In this document: positions 6,944 through 15,321 of the stretch, piece after piece
How the letters are laid out: each line of letters begins with the position of its first letter
How positions within the stretch are numbered: position 1 is the first letter of the stretch
The notes under the pieces: model-generated
What the model was told of the DNA's origin: nothing
What the model saw: only the letters and a program-made list of their open reading frames with translations
The model's database searches: none
Origin: DAINPP01 sp963667315
Lineage (GTDB): Bacteria > Thermotogota > Thermotogae > MWEM01
Reading direction: 5' to 3'
Length of the DNA stretch: 64,000 nucleotides
Assembly (NCBI GenBank): GCA_963667315.1
Contig: OY763325.1
Span: 3,844,001-3,908,000, forward strand
Position numbers and translations under genes: made by a program

Positions 6944-9068
6944 AATCAACCTCACCTCTGACAAAGTCTATGTTTTTTACCCTTGCCGTTAGGATGTCTC
7001 CAAGTTTGTAGATCTTTCGTGTATTTTCTCCAACGAGAATATTTTGTTTTTCATCGTATATAAAATAATCCATAAGTGTTGAAATATGGATTAAACCAGG
7101 GATTAAAAGGTCTTTTACTTCTACGAATATGCCAATTTTTCCAACGTTTGTTGCGACAACATCAAAGATCTCGGATTTGTGAGATTTGACATAATCAACT
7201 TTCTTCAAGGCAATCAGATCCCATTCACATTCGTTGGCAACGCGTTCTTTCTGTGTACAATGTGTTGAGATGGCTGGTAACTGCTGTTGCCAGAATTTAA
7301 TTCTTTCTCCAGAGAAGCATTTCCCACTGAGATATTCTTTGATGAGCCGATGGACAATCAAATCCGGATATCTTCTGATCGGTGATGTGAAATGGGTGTA
7401 GGCTTCTGAAGCCAAACCGTAATGTCCGATATTGCTTTCATCGTATATCGCTCTTTTCATCGTTCTGACAACCAGCCTTTCGACACTGTTTCTAAGGGGA
7501 TTACCACCAAGACTTTCAAGTAATTTCTGAATGGTCGTGGATGTCAGTGTTTTTGGCATCTCATTTTCTACACCGAGTGCTGTGATATAACTCTTTAACT
7601 GCATGAGGGTATCATTTTCCGGCATCTCATGAATCCTGTAGATGAAAGGTAAATCGGCATCCATAAACATGGTGGCGATTACTTCATTTGCCTTGATCAT
7701 GAATTCTTCAATCAGTGATTCGCCCATATGTCTGTTGCGTGGAATAATGTCTACGGTATGGCCATCTTCATCGAGCTTGATATAAACTTCCCCGCTTTCA
7801 ATACCGATGATGGCACCTCTTTTTCTTCTGTTTTCACGTAGAATGGATGCCAGTTCGTTCATCGTTTCCAGCGACTCAATCAATCCCGGAGTCTTTGAAA
7901 GCAGGGTTTTTGCTTTTTTACTTTTATCCTCAAAGTAATCGTTGACGATGGTATACGTCAACCGTCTTTTACTTTTTATAACACCGTTGGCAACTTCAAA
8001 ATCGATGACCTTTCCGGTTGGATCAATCTCTATTTCAACACTGACAACCAATCTGTTGACGTTCGGCTTCAGCGAACAGATACCGTTGGACAATTCTACG
8101 GGTAACATTGGGATAACTGTGTTGATCAGATAAACACTGGTTGACCGTTCAAAAGCTTCCGTATCAATCGGGGTTCCGGCTTTCACATAATGAGAAACAT
8201 CAGCTATATATACACCGAGTTTAAAATTTCCGTTTTCCATTTTTTCAATCGAGACGGCATCATCAAAATCCTTGGCGGTCTCTCCGTCAATGGTGAAAAT
8301 GAGTTTATCCCTGAAATCCTTTCTTTCAGATTTCTTTGAAAACGCAACCCTTGTCGGAACGGTTTCTTTCTGTTTTTCAACTGATTCCGGAAATTCTTCC
8401 GGGAACGGCAAGCCATGCTTCAATATAACGGAAGGGAGATGAACCTTCGGATCATCAATCTTTCCGAGAACCTCTTTGATTTTCATTTTTGGCGGGATAT
8501 GACCATTCGGATATGCCGTGATCTGACCATATACCTTTTCTCCGGCACGCGCCCCTTTCAAATCTTTTTGAATATTTTTCAACTGAACAGCGAATCGATA
8601 ACCGACACGCTTATCATCCGGGATGACGTAATACCGTTTTCCTTCTTTTATCAATACACCAACGACACGTGTCAAGTTTCTTTTGATGACACTTATAACC
8701 CGAGCTCTTTGCCATTCTCTGTAATTGCCCTCGGCTTTGATTTTAACCGTGTCCCTATGCATGGCATCCTTTGCATTTTCAGGGAAAATAACGTATTCAT
8801 TACCATCACTTGCTTTTACAAATGCCATCTTCCCACTTTTTACGAATTGGAGGCTTCCGGTTAGTTCATTAGGTTTCTGTGCTGTATAGCGATTGTCGCT
8901 CGTCTTGAAAATTTCACCTGAAATAACCATTTCTTTTAAAACGGTTCTAAATCTTTTTCTGTCAATTCTTTCTCTGAGCTTAAATTCTTTATACAGTTCT
9001 TTAGTTATCATTGGTCTGTATTCGGCGCTTTCCAGTAGTTTCAGGATTTTCTCCCTACTAATTTTCAT
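6930..9068 (-). CDS. rnr: Ribonuclease R
   Basis: At 712 residues this has the normal length and domain order of RNase R: an N-terminal winged-helix segment, two cold-shock domains, the RNB catalytic domain with DGETAKDFDDAV near residue 265 (the four metal-binding aspartates) and TSPIRRYPDL near 570, and a C-terminal S1 domain ending in VDFEIV. It is a processive 3'-5' exoribonuclease that degrades structured RNA and acts in mRNA turnover and, where tmRNA is present, in rescue. The ATG at 9068 follows AAGGAG by seven bases. Downstream, the gene's last codons contain the ribosome site of the patatin gene. Confidence 0.96.
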   Translation of the reverse strand: MKISREKILKLLESAEYRPMITKELYKEFKLRERIDRKRFRTVLKEMVISGEIFKTSDNRYTAQKPNELTGSLQFVKSGKMAFVKASDGNEYVIFPENAKDAMHRDTVKIKAEGNYREWQRARVISVIKRNLTRVVGVLIKEGKRYYVIPDDKRVGYRFAVQLKNIQKDLKGARAGEKVYGQITAYPNGHIPPKMKIKEVLGKIDDPKVHLPSVILKHGLPFPEEFPESVEKQKETVPTRVAFSKKSERKDFRDKLIFTIDGETAKDFDDAVSIEKMENGNFKLGVYIADVSHYVKAGTPIDTEAFERSTSVYLINTVIPMLPVELSNGICSLKPNVNRLVVSVEIEIDPTGKVIDFEVANGVIKSKRRLTYTIVNDYFEDKSKKAKTLLSKTPGLIESLETMNELASILRENRRKRGAIIGIESGEVYIKLDEDGHTVDIIPRNRHMGESLIEEFMIKANEVIATMFMDADLPFIYRIHEMPENDTLMQLKSYITALGVENEMPKTLTSTTIQKLLESLGGNPLRNSVERLVVRTMKRAIYDESNIGHYGLASEAYTHFTSPIRRYPDLIVHRLIKEYLSGKCFSGERIKFWQQQLPAISTHCTQKERVANECEWDLIALKKVDYVKSHKSEIFDVVATNVGKIGIFVEVKDLLIPGLIHISTLMDYFIYDEKQNILVGENTRKIYKLGDILTARVKNIDFVRGEVDFEIV

Positions 9069-9079
9069 CTTTCATCTCC

Positions 9080-9925
9080 TTAAAAACGACACACCTTTCC
9101 CGGGTAAACATAAAAGAACTCGATACCCTCATCTTTAAGCTCTTTTTCAACTTTCTTCATAGTATCCCGCAACTTGTTGATATACCTGTTCGAGATATGA
9201 TATAAAATAACCTTTCGGGGTTTGTTTAATTTGATCTTATCAAGTAATTCCCCGATCTCTGTGTGTTTATCACCGCGTCTGTCTTCAGCTTCCAGAAAAG
9301 TACATTCATGAATCAGGGTTGAAGTATTGGCCATATACGCATCTCCGATGACGTTGCCATCTCCGCTTAAAGTCATCAGACTGTGTGAATATCTTTCGGT
9401 GATAAAATCTCTTCCATTCTTTTTAATGATCTCTTTAATTTCGTCCTGTTCGAGACCTTTAAATTCTTCTTTTAAGCGTTTACGTGTCTCTCTGATTTGA
9501 TATCCCACTGAGATTTCATTTTTCATATGATCGGTTGCAAATGCCTTGATAAATCTTCTGCCGTTTCCCTCAGTCAGCATGATTTGTTCATCTGTATCAA
9601 TCTCGTGTACCGAGAGGTCATATCTTAAACGGCTTCCGGTTTTTAAAATAAAATCAATATAGCTTCTGATGAGTTCGGAACTTTTGTGATAGTAGATCTC
9701 AAGTGGTTTATCTCTTTCGCCCATCGCACTGCTTCTTGTGTTTAAAAACCCCCATAAACCTGATATATGATCCGCATGACTATGTGTCAGAAAGATCTTT
9801 TTAACCGCAAACAATTTGTTCGTTAGTTGTGTACTTATTCCCTCGCCACAATCAAATAAGATTCTGTCGGGGGCATAATAAAGCCATGTTGAATACATGG
9901 CTTTCGAAAATGTCAATATTTCCAA
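9080..9925 (-). CDS. Metallo-beta-lactamase fold hydrolase, RNase Z-like
   Basis: The 281-residue protein contains the HxHxDH zinc motif as THSHADHISG near residue 47, a GDG at about 185, an HECTF segment with the metal aspartate or histidine region near 205, and HTEIGEL near 220, in the order seen in RNase Z. RNase Z removes the 3' trailer of tRNA precursors. The exosite arm is short and divergent, so a related phosphodiesterase is possible. The start is TTG 9925: AGGAG precedes it by a run of A residues. The gene lies 11 bp ahead of rnr, so two RNA-processing enzymes are probably co-transcribed. Confidence 0.78.
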   Translation of the reverse strand: MEILTFSKAMYSTWLYYAPDRILFDCGEGISTQLTNKLFAVKKIFLTHSHADHISGLWGFLNTRSSAMGERDKPLEIYYHKSSELIRSYIDFILKTGSRLRYDLSVHEIDTDEQIMLTEGNGRRFIKAFATDHMKNEISVGYQIRETRKRLKEEFKGLEQDEIKEIIKKNGRDFITERYSHSLMTLSGDGNVIGDAYMANTSTLIHECTFLEAEDRRGDKHTEIGELLDKIKLNKPRKVILYHISNRYINKLRDTMKKVEKELKDEGIEFFYVYPGKVCRF

Positions 9926-9968
9926 TTTTTTTCTCCTGTTACGAATAATAGATTATAGACTATTGGAC

Positions 9969-10418
9969 TTAGTCTGCTTTTTCCAGTTTGACCTTAAGCT
10001 TTCCCTTGACGCCTCTCGGCAATTTGACCTGAATATCATAGGTTCCAAGTTCCTTAAGGTTTCCTTTCAAGACAATATGTTTCTTTTCGATCTTTTCGCC
10101 AAGGTATTCACTGAGTTCCTTTGCGATATCAGCACTTGTGATGGAACCGAAAAGCTTCCCTTTGTCTCCACATTTTACCTTCATGACAAAGAATTCCTTC
10201 ATGAGTTTATCCAATTTTTCCTGATTCTTTGCCCTTTCTTTTTCTTCATGCTCATTCTGAACACTCTGAATGCTCTTCAGATGTTTAACCGCACTCGCTG
10301 TTGCTTCAATCGCGAGATCCTTCATGAAAAGGAAGTTTCTGGCATATCCGTCCGATACCTTTTTTATATCTCCCTTTTTACCGAGTTTTGGAACATCCTG
10401 TTTTAATATAACCTTCAC
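9969..10418 (-). CDS. rplI: Ribosomal protein bL9
   Basis: The 149-residue protein starts VKVILKQDVPKLGKKGDI and contains GYARNFL, the N-terminal rRNA-binding domain of L9, then the long connecting helix and a C-terminal domain ending KLEKAD. It binds 23S rRNA near the L1 stalk and supports reading-frame fidelity. The start is GTG 10418: GGAGG stands eight bases upstream and the GTG overlaps the TGA stop of dxr (GTGA), which indicates translational coupling. An upstream in-frame start would add five residues not found in L9 proteins. Its position after dxr, away from rpsF/ssb/rpsR, is atypical for this gene. Confidence 0.96.
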   Translation of the reverse strand: MKVILKQDVPKLGKKGDIKKVSDGYARNFLFMKDLAIEATASAVKHLKSIQSVQNEHEEKERAKNQEKLDKLMKEFFVMKVKCGDKGKLFGSITSADIAKELSEYLGEKIEKKHIVLKGNLKELGTYDIQVKLPRGVKGKLKVKLEKAD

Positions 10419-11539
10419 AACAATCGCCTCCAATCCTTTTCAGTTTTCTTTTTTATTTCATCGTGAAATGTTATGATTTCTTCTATTGTATCGATTTCTC
10501 CCGTCGCATACCTGTTGAGTGCAAAGTCTACTATCTCAAAAATAGTCGTGAAACCGATTCTTTCTTTCAGGAACCAGTCCACTGCAATTTCATTTGCAGC
10601 GTTGTAAATGATCGAATATGAATTCGGCATATCGAGGATGTCAAAGGCCATCTTTAATGCCGGATAGCTTTCAATCTCAAGCGTTTTTATCGTTAAATCT
10701 TCCGGCCTTAACGACTTGTCTTGGTATTCGTACAACCTTTCCGGATAAGTCATCGCATAGCCGATGGGAATTCGCATATCCGGTTTTCCGGAATGAACCT
10801 TTATAACCCCGTCTTTGAAAACAATCATAGCATGAATATAACTTGAATAGCAAAAGACCGTATCAATCTGTTCTTTTTTCAGTGAAAACAGCCGTTTAGC
10901 CTCTATGACCTCAAGTCCTTTATTGAACAAAGTCGCTGAGTCAACCGTTATCTTTGAGCCCATATGCCATGTCGGATGATTCAGAACATCCTCAACCGTT
11001 GCCTTGTTAAGATCTTCAGGATTCCAGTTTCTGAGTGCACCGCCGGAAGCGGTGATGATGGCTTTGTCAATATCCTCAACCCGTTCGTTTTCAAGAAGCT
11101 GGAACACACCGCTGTGTTCACTGTCAACCGGGATCAGTTCGCAGTCATATTTTTCCGCCAGACTGTTGACAATATCACCGGCAAGAACCATTGATTCTTT
11201 ATTTGCCAGACAGACTCTTTTTGAATTTTTAATGGCGGAAACCGTATACGTCAGTGAGTCGCCACCACTCGAAGCGATAACCGTGATATCCGGCTTGAGA
11301 TATTCAATCATATCTGAAGAATCTGAGAAGTATTTTGAATCTGATGCACCCAGTCTTTTAGAAAAGGCATACGCCCTTGGTTTTATATCGTATAATTGAG
11401 TTTTAAACGACTCTGAACTTCTCGCAGAAATCCCGACGATTTCAAAATCGAGCCCTGAATTTTTAAGTGTACGCACAACATCTATGCTTTGTGTTCCGAT
11501 TGATCCTGTAGAACCTATAATTGCGATTGTTTTTTTCAT
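10415..11539 (-). CDS. dxr: 1-deoxy-D-xylulose 5-phosphate reductoisomerase
   Basis: This 374-residue enzyme shows the NADPH-binding GSTGSIG at the N-terminus, ANKESMVLAG near 115, the metal-ligand motif PVDSEHSG near 140, ITASGGALR, HPTWHMGSKITVDSATLFNKGLE and the flexible-loop region, as in all DXR proteins. It converts 1-deoxy-D-xylulose 5-phosphate to 2-C-methyl-D-erythritol 4-phosphate, the first committed step of the MEP isoprenoid pathway. I use ATG 11539 (MKKTIAIIG); a TTG at 11560 in frame has an AGGGG ribosome site further upstream and cannot be excluded. It overlaps rplI by 4 bp. Confidence 0.96.
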   Translation of the reverse strand: MKKTIAIIGSTGSIGTQSIDVVRTLKNSGLDFEIVGISARSSESFKTQLYDIKPRAYAFSKRLGASDSKYFSDSSDMIEYLKPDITVIASSGGDSLTYTVSAIKNSKRVCLANKESMVLAGDIVNSLAEKYDCELIPVDSEHSGVFQLLENERVEDIDKAIITASGGALRNWNPEDLNKATVEDVLNHPTWHMGSKITVDSATLFNKGLEVIEAKRLFSLKKEQIDTVFCYSSYIHAMIVFKDGVIKVHSGKPDMRIPIGYAMTYPERLYEYQDKSLRPEDLTIKTLEIESYPALKMAFDILDMPNSYSIIYNAANEIAVDWFLKERIGFTTIFEIVDFALNRYATGEIDTIEEIITFHDEIKKKTEKDWRRLL

Positions 11540-11588
11540 ATCATCATTTGAAGAAGCCAATTTCCAACATTACCCCTTTCATTTTGTG

Positions 11589-11618
11589 TAGGGCAGACAC
11601 AGGGATCTACCCCTGCAG
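11589..11618. repeat. Dispersed imperfect palindrome, copy A
   Basis: The intergenic sequence contains GGGCAGACAC and ATCTACCCCTGC as imperfect inverted halves. Its reverse complement (GCAGGGGTAGA...) matches the element at 40666-40692 (GCAGGGGCAGA...) in most positions. The two copies are 29 kb apart and both lie between genes. Confidence 0.5.
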
Positions 11619-11682
11619 CCACCAAAAATATTAATCAATCGAGGTTAAGTTTAAGATTAGAGTTTTGTTCTTTAAACTCTTG

Positions 11683-11704
11683 CCGCTCAAGCTTGCTTGA
11701 GCGG
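11683..11704 (-). other. Hairpin overlapping the stop of the RecB-like nuclease gene
   Basis: CCGCTCAAG (11683-11691) pairs with CTTGAGCGG (11696-11704) around a four-base loop. There is no clear T-run on the minus strand after it, so it may be an RNA 3'-end protecting stem or a weak terminator. The rest of the 11561-11682 interval holds only the palindromic repeat. Confidence 0.5.
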
Positions 11705-12433
11705 ACACATCCTCTGATAATCACAATAAGGACAAAGTGCCGATTCCTTTGGCTCAAAACTGTCAGACTCAAGGGCCTCATAGACCGGTATACACTTTTC
11801 GATCAGTTTTTGTCTGGTCTGTTCGTATATTTCTTCACTCAACGGTTTTTCGATTACTTTATTCTGTTCAAGATAATAAAAGGACGAAGCGATCACTTTA
11901 TGTCCCTGTTCATTCATCAACCAGGCGTAGGTGAAAAGCTGAATGAAATCGATGAATCGTTCACTCAGTTTTCCGGTTTTGTAATCAACTACTTTGAACC
12001 CTTCTTTGCCATCAATCTTAACTTTATCCAATCTGTCAATCCTCCCGAGGAAAGGGATGTCATCTTTCAGATTGGCTTCAACAAATTCTTCACGCTGTAG
12101 TGGTTCAAAATTGAGACGGCTGCTGTAAAAGTTTTCCAGCATGATTAATCCACGTTTTCCATGTTCTGCTTCAGTTGCCTTATCCATTTCAAGACTGCCT
12201 TGATCTCTGAGTTTATTACGCTCATTTTTCCATTCGCTTCTGAATAGATTTTTCAGGATGGTGAGCGATCTTCTGTCTTCAGAGAACGAAAAATACTTAT
12301 CAAGGGCACTGTGAATGGTCTGCCCCAGCAAAAGTGCTGGACTTGAACTGGTTGGATAACGGTTAATATACTGAAATTTGAATTTTAAAGGGCATTGTTC
12401 AAAGGTTGAGATCTTTGAATAGCTCATTTTCAT
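11687..12433 (-). CDS. PD-(D/E)XK nuclease, RecB/Cas4-like with iron-sulfur cysteines
   Basis: The protein (about 248 residues) begins MSYSKISTFEQCPLKFKFQYI, the usual opening of the RecB/AddB-type nuclease domain, contains GRIDRLDK near residue 130 and VVDYKTGK near 148 (the D...DxK metal site), and ends with CPYCDYQRMCPL. One cysteine near the N-terminus plus three near the C-terminus form the four-cysteine 4Fe-4S pattern of AddB and Cas4. No helicase or cas gene is nearby, so it is a stand-alone DNA nuclease, probably in repair. ATG 12433 and 12427 are both possible starts; longer versions would overlap fmt. It directly follows fmt. Confidence 0.82.
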   Translation of the reverse strand: MKMSYSKISTFEQCPLKFKFQYINRYPTSSSPALLLGQTIHSALDKYFSFSEDRRSLTILKNLFRSEWKNERNKLRDQGSLEMDKATEAEHGKRGLIMLENFYSSRLNFEPLQREEFVEANLKDDIPFLGRIDRLDKVKIDGKEGFKVVDYKTGKLSERFIDFIQLFTYAWLMNEQGHKVIASSFYYLEQNKVIEKPLSEEIYEQTRQKLIEKCIPVYEALESDSFEPKESALCPYCDYQRMCPLKQA

Positions 12434-12434
12434 C

Positions 12435-13373
12435 TTATACACAGTCAAAACACTTCCCGATATCGATTTTTCTTCCATTTTTTGCTTCAAGGAAGGTGGT
12501 GAATTTCTTCGAAGGGAGCTGAATATCATGTATCAGTATCTTTCCCGCTCCACATTGAATCCAGGCCCCTTTTTTTGTGATTTCAAGGATTGTACCCGGG
12601 TGTGCTTCAGAATCATTCTCCGCAATTTCAAGCGATCCTTTTAACTTGACCATCATCCCATCAAGGGACGTCCTCGCACAAGGGACCGGGTCAAATGCCC
12701 TGATCTTGTTATAAATTGTAAGGGCATCAAGTTTCCAGTCTATCGGTAGCTCATCTTTTTCGATCTTCGCGGCATATGTTACCTTTTCACCGACTTGTTC
12801 AGTAAATGTGGCATCTCCTTTACGTAGAGCTTCAAGGAAATCAACCAGAAGATCGGCACCCGCTTTTTGAAGTTTATTGTGCACGGATTCAAAATTATCG
12901 GCCGTTTCAATTGCGACCTCAGTCATCTTTGCTACATCTCCTGCATCCAGTTCCGGGGCAATTTTCATAATGGCAACGCCGGTTTTTTTATCCCCATTTT
13001 CAATGGCACGTTGTATGGGTGCTGCACCCCTGTATGCAGGCAGTAAGGAAGCGTGAACATTATAGATTCCCATGCGGGGCAGGTTGATTACCTTGTCCTT
13101 TAATATCTTTCCAAAAGCGACAACGATAATAACATCGGGATTAAGTGATTCAAGCATGGCAAAACCGGTTTTTAAATTAACAGACTTAGGTTGAAAAACA
13201 TCTATTCCGGCTTCCATGGCGGTAACTTTTACAGGCGTCGGTCTGGTTTTCCCACCTCTTCCGGATATTTTGTCCGGCTGAGAAAAGACACCAACGATAT
13301 TATACCCTTCTTCAATGAGTCTCTTGAGATGGAAGGCGGAAAAATCAGGTGTTCCCATAAATACGATTCTCAT
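12435..13373 (-). CDS. fmt: Methionyl-tRNA formyltransferase
   Basis: The 312-residue enzyme starts MRIVFMGTPDFSAFHL and has the catalytic region NVHASLLPAYRGAAPIQRAI with the family SLLPxYRG motif near residue 108, then the C-terminal OB-like tRNA-binding domain. It transfers the formyl group from 10-formyl-tetrahydrofolate to initiator Met-tRNA. I chose the conserved start ATG 13373; an ATG at 13403 inside the end of def has an AAGGA site and would add ten unconserved residues. The fmt-def pairing is classical: def removes the formyl group that fmt adds. Confidence 0.95.
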   Translation of the reverse strand: MRIVFMGTPDFSAFHLKRLIEEGYNIVGVFSQPDKISGRGGKTRPTPVKVTAMEAGIDVFQPKSVNLKTGFAMLESLNPDVIIVVAFGKILKDKVINLPRMGIYNVHASLLPAYRGAAPIQRAIENGDKKTGVAIMKIAPELDAGDVAKMTEVAIETADNFESVHNKLQKAGADLLVDFLEALRKGDATFTEQVGEKVTYAAKIEKDELPIDWKLDALTIYNKIRAFDPVPCARTSLDGMMVKLKGSLEIAENDSEAHPGTILEITKKGAWIQCGAGKILIHDIQLPSKKFTTFLEAKNGRKIDIGKCFDCV

Positions 13374-13395
13374 AGCTTCTTTGGATTTACAGAGA

Positions 13396-13911
13396 TTATT
13401 CATCTGCTTTTTCCTTTGCCATCTTTTTGATGAGGTCGAGTTTTTTCTTCAAGAGCCTTTTCTTCAACGTGCTGAGGTGATCGATAAAAAGTGTTCCGTT
13501 GAGATGATCGGTCTCATGCTGAAAAATTCTTGCTTTATAACTGCTCAGATTTTCCTCATGCACATTCCCTTCTCTATCGTTATATCGGACTTTGATTGTC
13601 TTTGCCCGTTCAACATTTTCAAAGATATCGGGAACTGACAAACACCCTTCTTCAGCTACCTCTTTTTCTTCTGAGAGCTCAAGGATTTCCGGATTAATAT
13701 ACACCCGCCAGCCATCTCCGGAGTTATCATCTCCGACAAATATACGTTTACTGACACCAATCTGTGGTCCCGCAAGTCCCGCACCGTCTTCAGCATACAT
13801 AATCCTTACCATGTCATCTATCAAAGACTGGAGTTCTTCTCCGAAATCATCTATCGGTTGAGCTTTTTGTCTTAATATAGGATCACCGTAATATCTGAGT
13901 TTAAATTCCAT
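13396..13911 (-). CDS. def: Peptide deformylase
   Basis: All three deformylase motifs are present in this 171-residue protein: GAGLAGPQIG near residue 44 (motif 1, with G in place of the more usual A), EEGCLSVP near 89 (metal cysteine), and QHETDHLNG near 130 (metal histidines and catalytic glutamate). It removes the formyl group from nascent N-terminal methionine, using Fe2+ or a similar metal. The C-terminus is long, basic and helical, as in type 1 enzymes. It lies between surE and fmt on the same strand with short spacing, forming a surE-def-fmt-nuclease operon. Confidence 0.96.
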   Translation of the reverse strand: MEFKLRYYGDPILRQKAQPIDDFGEELQSLIDDMVRIMYAEDGAGLAGPQIGVSKRIFVGDDNSGDGWRVYINPEILELSEEKEVAEEGCLSVPDIFENVERAKTIKVRYNDREGNVHEENLSSYKARIFQHETDHLNGTLFIDHLSTLKKRLLKKKLDLIKKMAKEKADE

Positions 13912-13925
13912 TGTATCATCCTTTC

Positions 13926-14672
13926 TTATTTCTGTAGTTCACTATACCAGTCATTATCACACATAAAAACGGTTAAAGGTGTGATAGAAACATAATTTTC
14001 CTTAACAGCAGCCCAATCACTGTCTGAAGGAACATCTTCATCTTTAATATTTCCCATCAGCCAGAAATAATCATTGCCATATGGATCTTGTCTTTTTTCG
14101 AAATAATCATCGAATCTTCTCGCGCTTTGCCTTGTTAACTTGTATCCCTTGATGTCACTATAATCGACGGAAGGGACATTGATGTTCAACGCACCGAAAG
14201 GTTTAATCGACTTTGGATCAAATCCTTCGAGGTACTCGGTCAGAAATCTGGCAGCTGTTTCAAAATAAGGTTTTTTTGGATCCAGGCTGGAAATTGCAAT
14301 TGCCGGATACCCCATTATGGCACCTTCCAAAGCACCGGATACAGTTCCTGAATAAGGAATGTCGGTTCCAAGATTTGCCCCTTTATTGATGCCGGATATG
14401 ACAATATCAATATCTTTTTTTGCAAATTCAAGTATCCCTATCTTTACACTGTCGGCAGGTGTACCGGTGACACCATAACCGAAGAATTTTCCGTCTCTAT
14501 CCTTTTTTTTTGCCCACAGCGGTTTTCGCAAGGTGATCGCGTGGCCTGTGGCACTTTGTTCTGTTGCCGGTGCTGAAACGATCACTTCGTGTCCGGCCTC
14601 TGTGAGATATCTTTTCAGGCATGCGATTCCTTCTGCCATAATTCCGTCATCATTCGTAATTAAAATCTTCAT
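13926..14672 (-). CDS. surE: 5'/3'-nucleotidase SurE
   Basis: The 248-residue protein begins MKILITNDDGI, the metal-binding DD motif of SurE, and has SAPATEQSATGHAITL near 38, GTPADSVKIG near 72, and SGINKGANLGTDIPYSGTVSGA near 93, all conserved in the family. SurE hydrolyses nucleoside monophosphates and exopolyphosphate with a divalent metal. ATG 14672 is used since AAAGGA lies about ten bases ahead; TTG 14681 is too close to that site. It is the first gene of the minus-strand housekeeping block, divergent from the small secreted protein at 14798. Confidence 0.95.
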   Translation of the reverse strand: MKILITNDDGIMAEGIACLKRYLTEAGHEVIVSAPATEQSATGHAITLRKPLWAKKKDRDGKFFGYGVTGTPADSVKIGILEFAKKDIDIVISGINKGANLGTDIPYSGTVSGALEGAIMGYPAIAISSLDPKKPYFETAARFLTEYLEGFDPKSIKPFGALNINVPSVDYSDIKGYKLTRQSARRFDDYFEKRQDPYGNDYFWLMGNIKDEDVPSDSDWAAVKENYVSITPLTVFMCDNDWYSELQK

Positions 14673-14797
14673 GTAAATCAATTCCTTTCAAACTGTACAC
14701 AGCATTTATAGTTAATTATAACATGAAAAAATCTGATATAATGAAAGAGATTTTTGAAATCTGAAAAAATCAAATTCTCTTACAAGGTGTGAAAATA

Positions 14798-15256
14798 TTG
14801 AAGCTGAAATCCATTTTCCTGATAATGCTTATGATGCCTCTCCTGGCTTTTTCATTTTATATAAATGACAGGGTGCTTGATACCTGGACCAGCTATGGTC
14901 TCGATTATTACAGTTATATCGACAACTCAACGGTAGTCTTCAAGACGATGTATCATTATGCTCAGATGGGGGGGACCGTACATCTTTATTATGTTCCGGC
15001 AAAGGCCAATATATCACTGGAACAGGATAACCCTCCGGCATTCAGAAGAAATTCTGATACGGAACTTTTAATCAGTTTCTGGTTGCACAGAAACGGTATT
15101 TTTTATTTGAATGAACAGGTTCTGCAGACTTACAGAAGAATCATGAAAAACGGCGATAAAGGAAGCGCAGCGTTCAGAACTCATTATTCAATCATCAGAA
15201 TGGATTGTCAAAATACCGGCGAGAAGTTCTTTATCTCCTTGACTGAACAAAAATGA
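14798..15256 (+). CDS. Small secreted or periplasmic protein, unknown family
   Basis: I do not recognise this 152-residue protein. It starts with a clear signal peptide: LKLKSIFLIMLMMPLLAFSF, basic start, hydrophobic core and probable cleavage after AFS. The mature part is rich in tyrosine and aromatic residues (GLDYYSYIDN, MYHYAQMGG, LHRNGIFYL), suggesting an extracytoplasmic beta-rich domain. TTG 14798 is taken as start because AAGGTGT precedes it by seven bases. A TATAAT at 14737-14742 may be its -10 element. A strong terminator follows at once, so it is monocistronic. Confidence 0.7.
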   Translation: MKLKSIFLIMLMMPLLAFSFYINDRVLDTWTSYGLDYYSYIDNSTVVFKTMYHYAQMGGTVHLYYVPAKANISLEQDNPPAFRRNSDTELLISFWLHRNGIFYLNEQVLQTYRRIMKNGDKGSAAFRTHYSIIRMDCQNTGEKFFISLTEQK

Positions 15257-15258
15257 CG

Positions 15259-15290
15259 AAAGGTGGATAGCACTCTATCCACCTTTATTT
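15259..15290. terminator. Bidirectional terminator between convergent genes
   Basis: A 12-bp perfect stem, AAAGGTGGATAG (15259-15270) with CTATCCACCTTT (15275-15286), has a CACT loop and T-rich sequence on the plus-strand side; it separates the secreted protein gene from flgL. Confidence 0.88.
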
Positions 15291-15321
15291 TACATTTAAA
15301 TTCCTTTGGGAAGCCGGAGTT

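Noticed and set aside
11561..11686. Small RNA gene or tRNA in the gap before dxr
   Set aside because: No cloverleaf or known RNA fold could be drawn; the gap is explained by the dispersed palindrome and a hairpin.
12434..12529. Upstream extension of the RecB-like nuclease gene
   Set aside because: The extra residues overlap fmt by about 90 bp, have no ribosome site and do not match the family; the conserved start is MSYSKIS.
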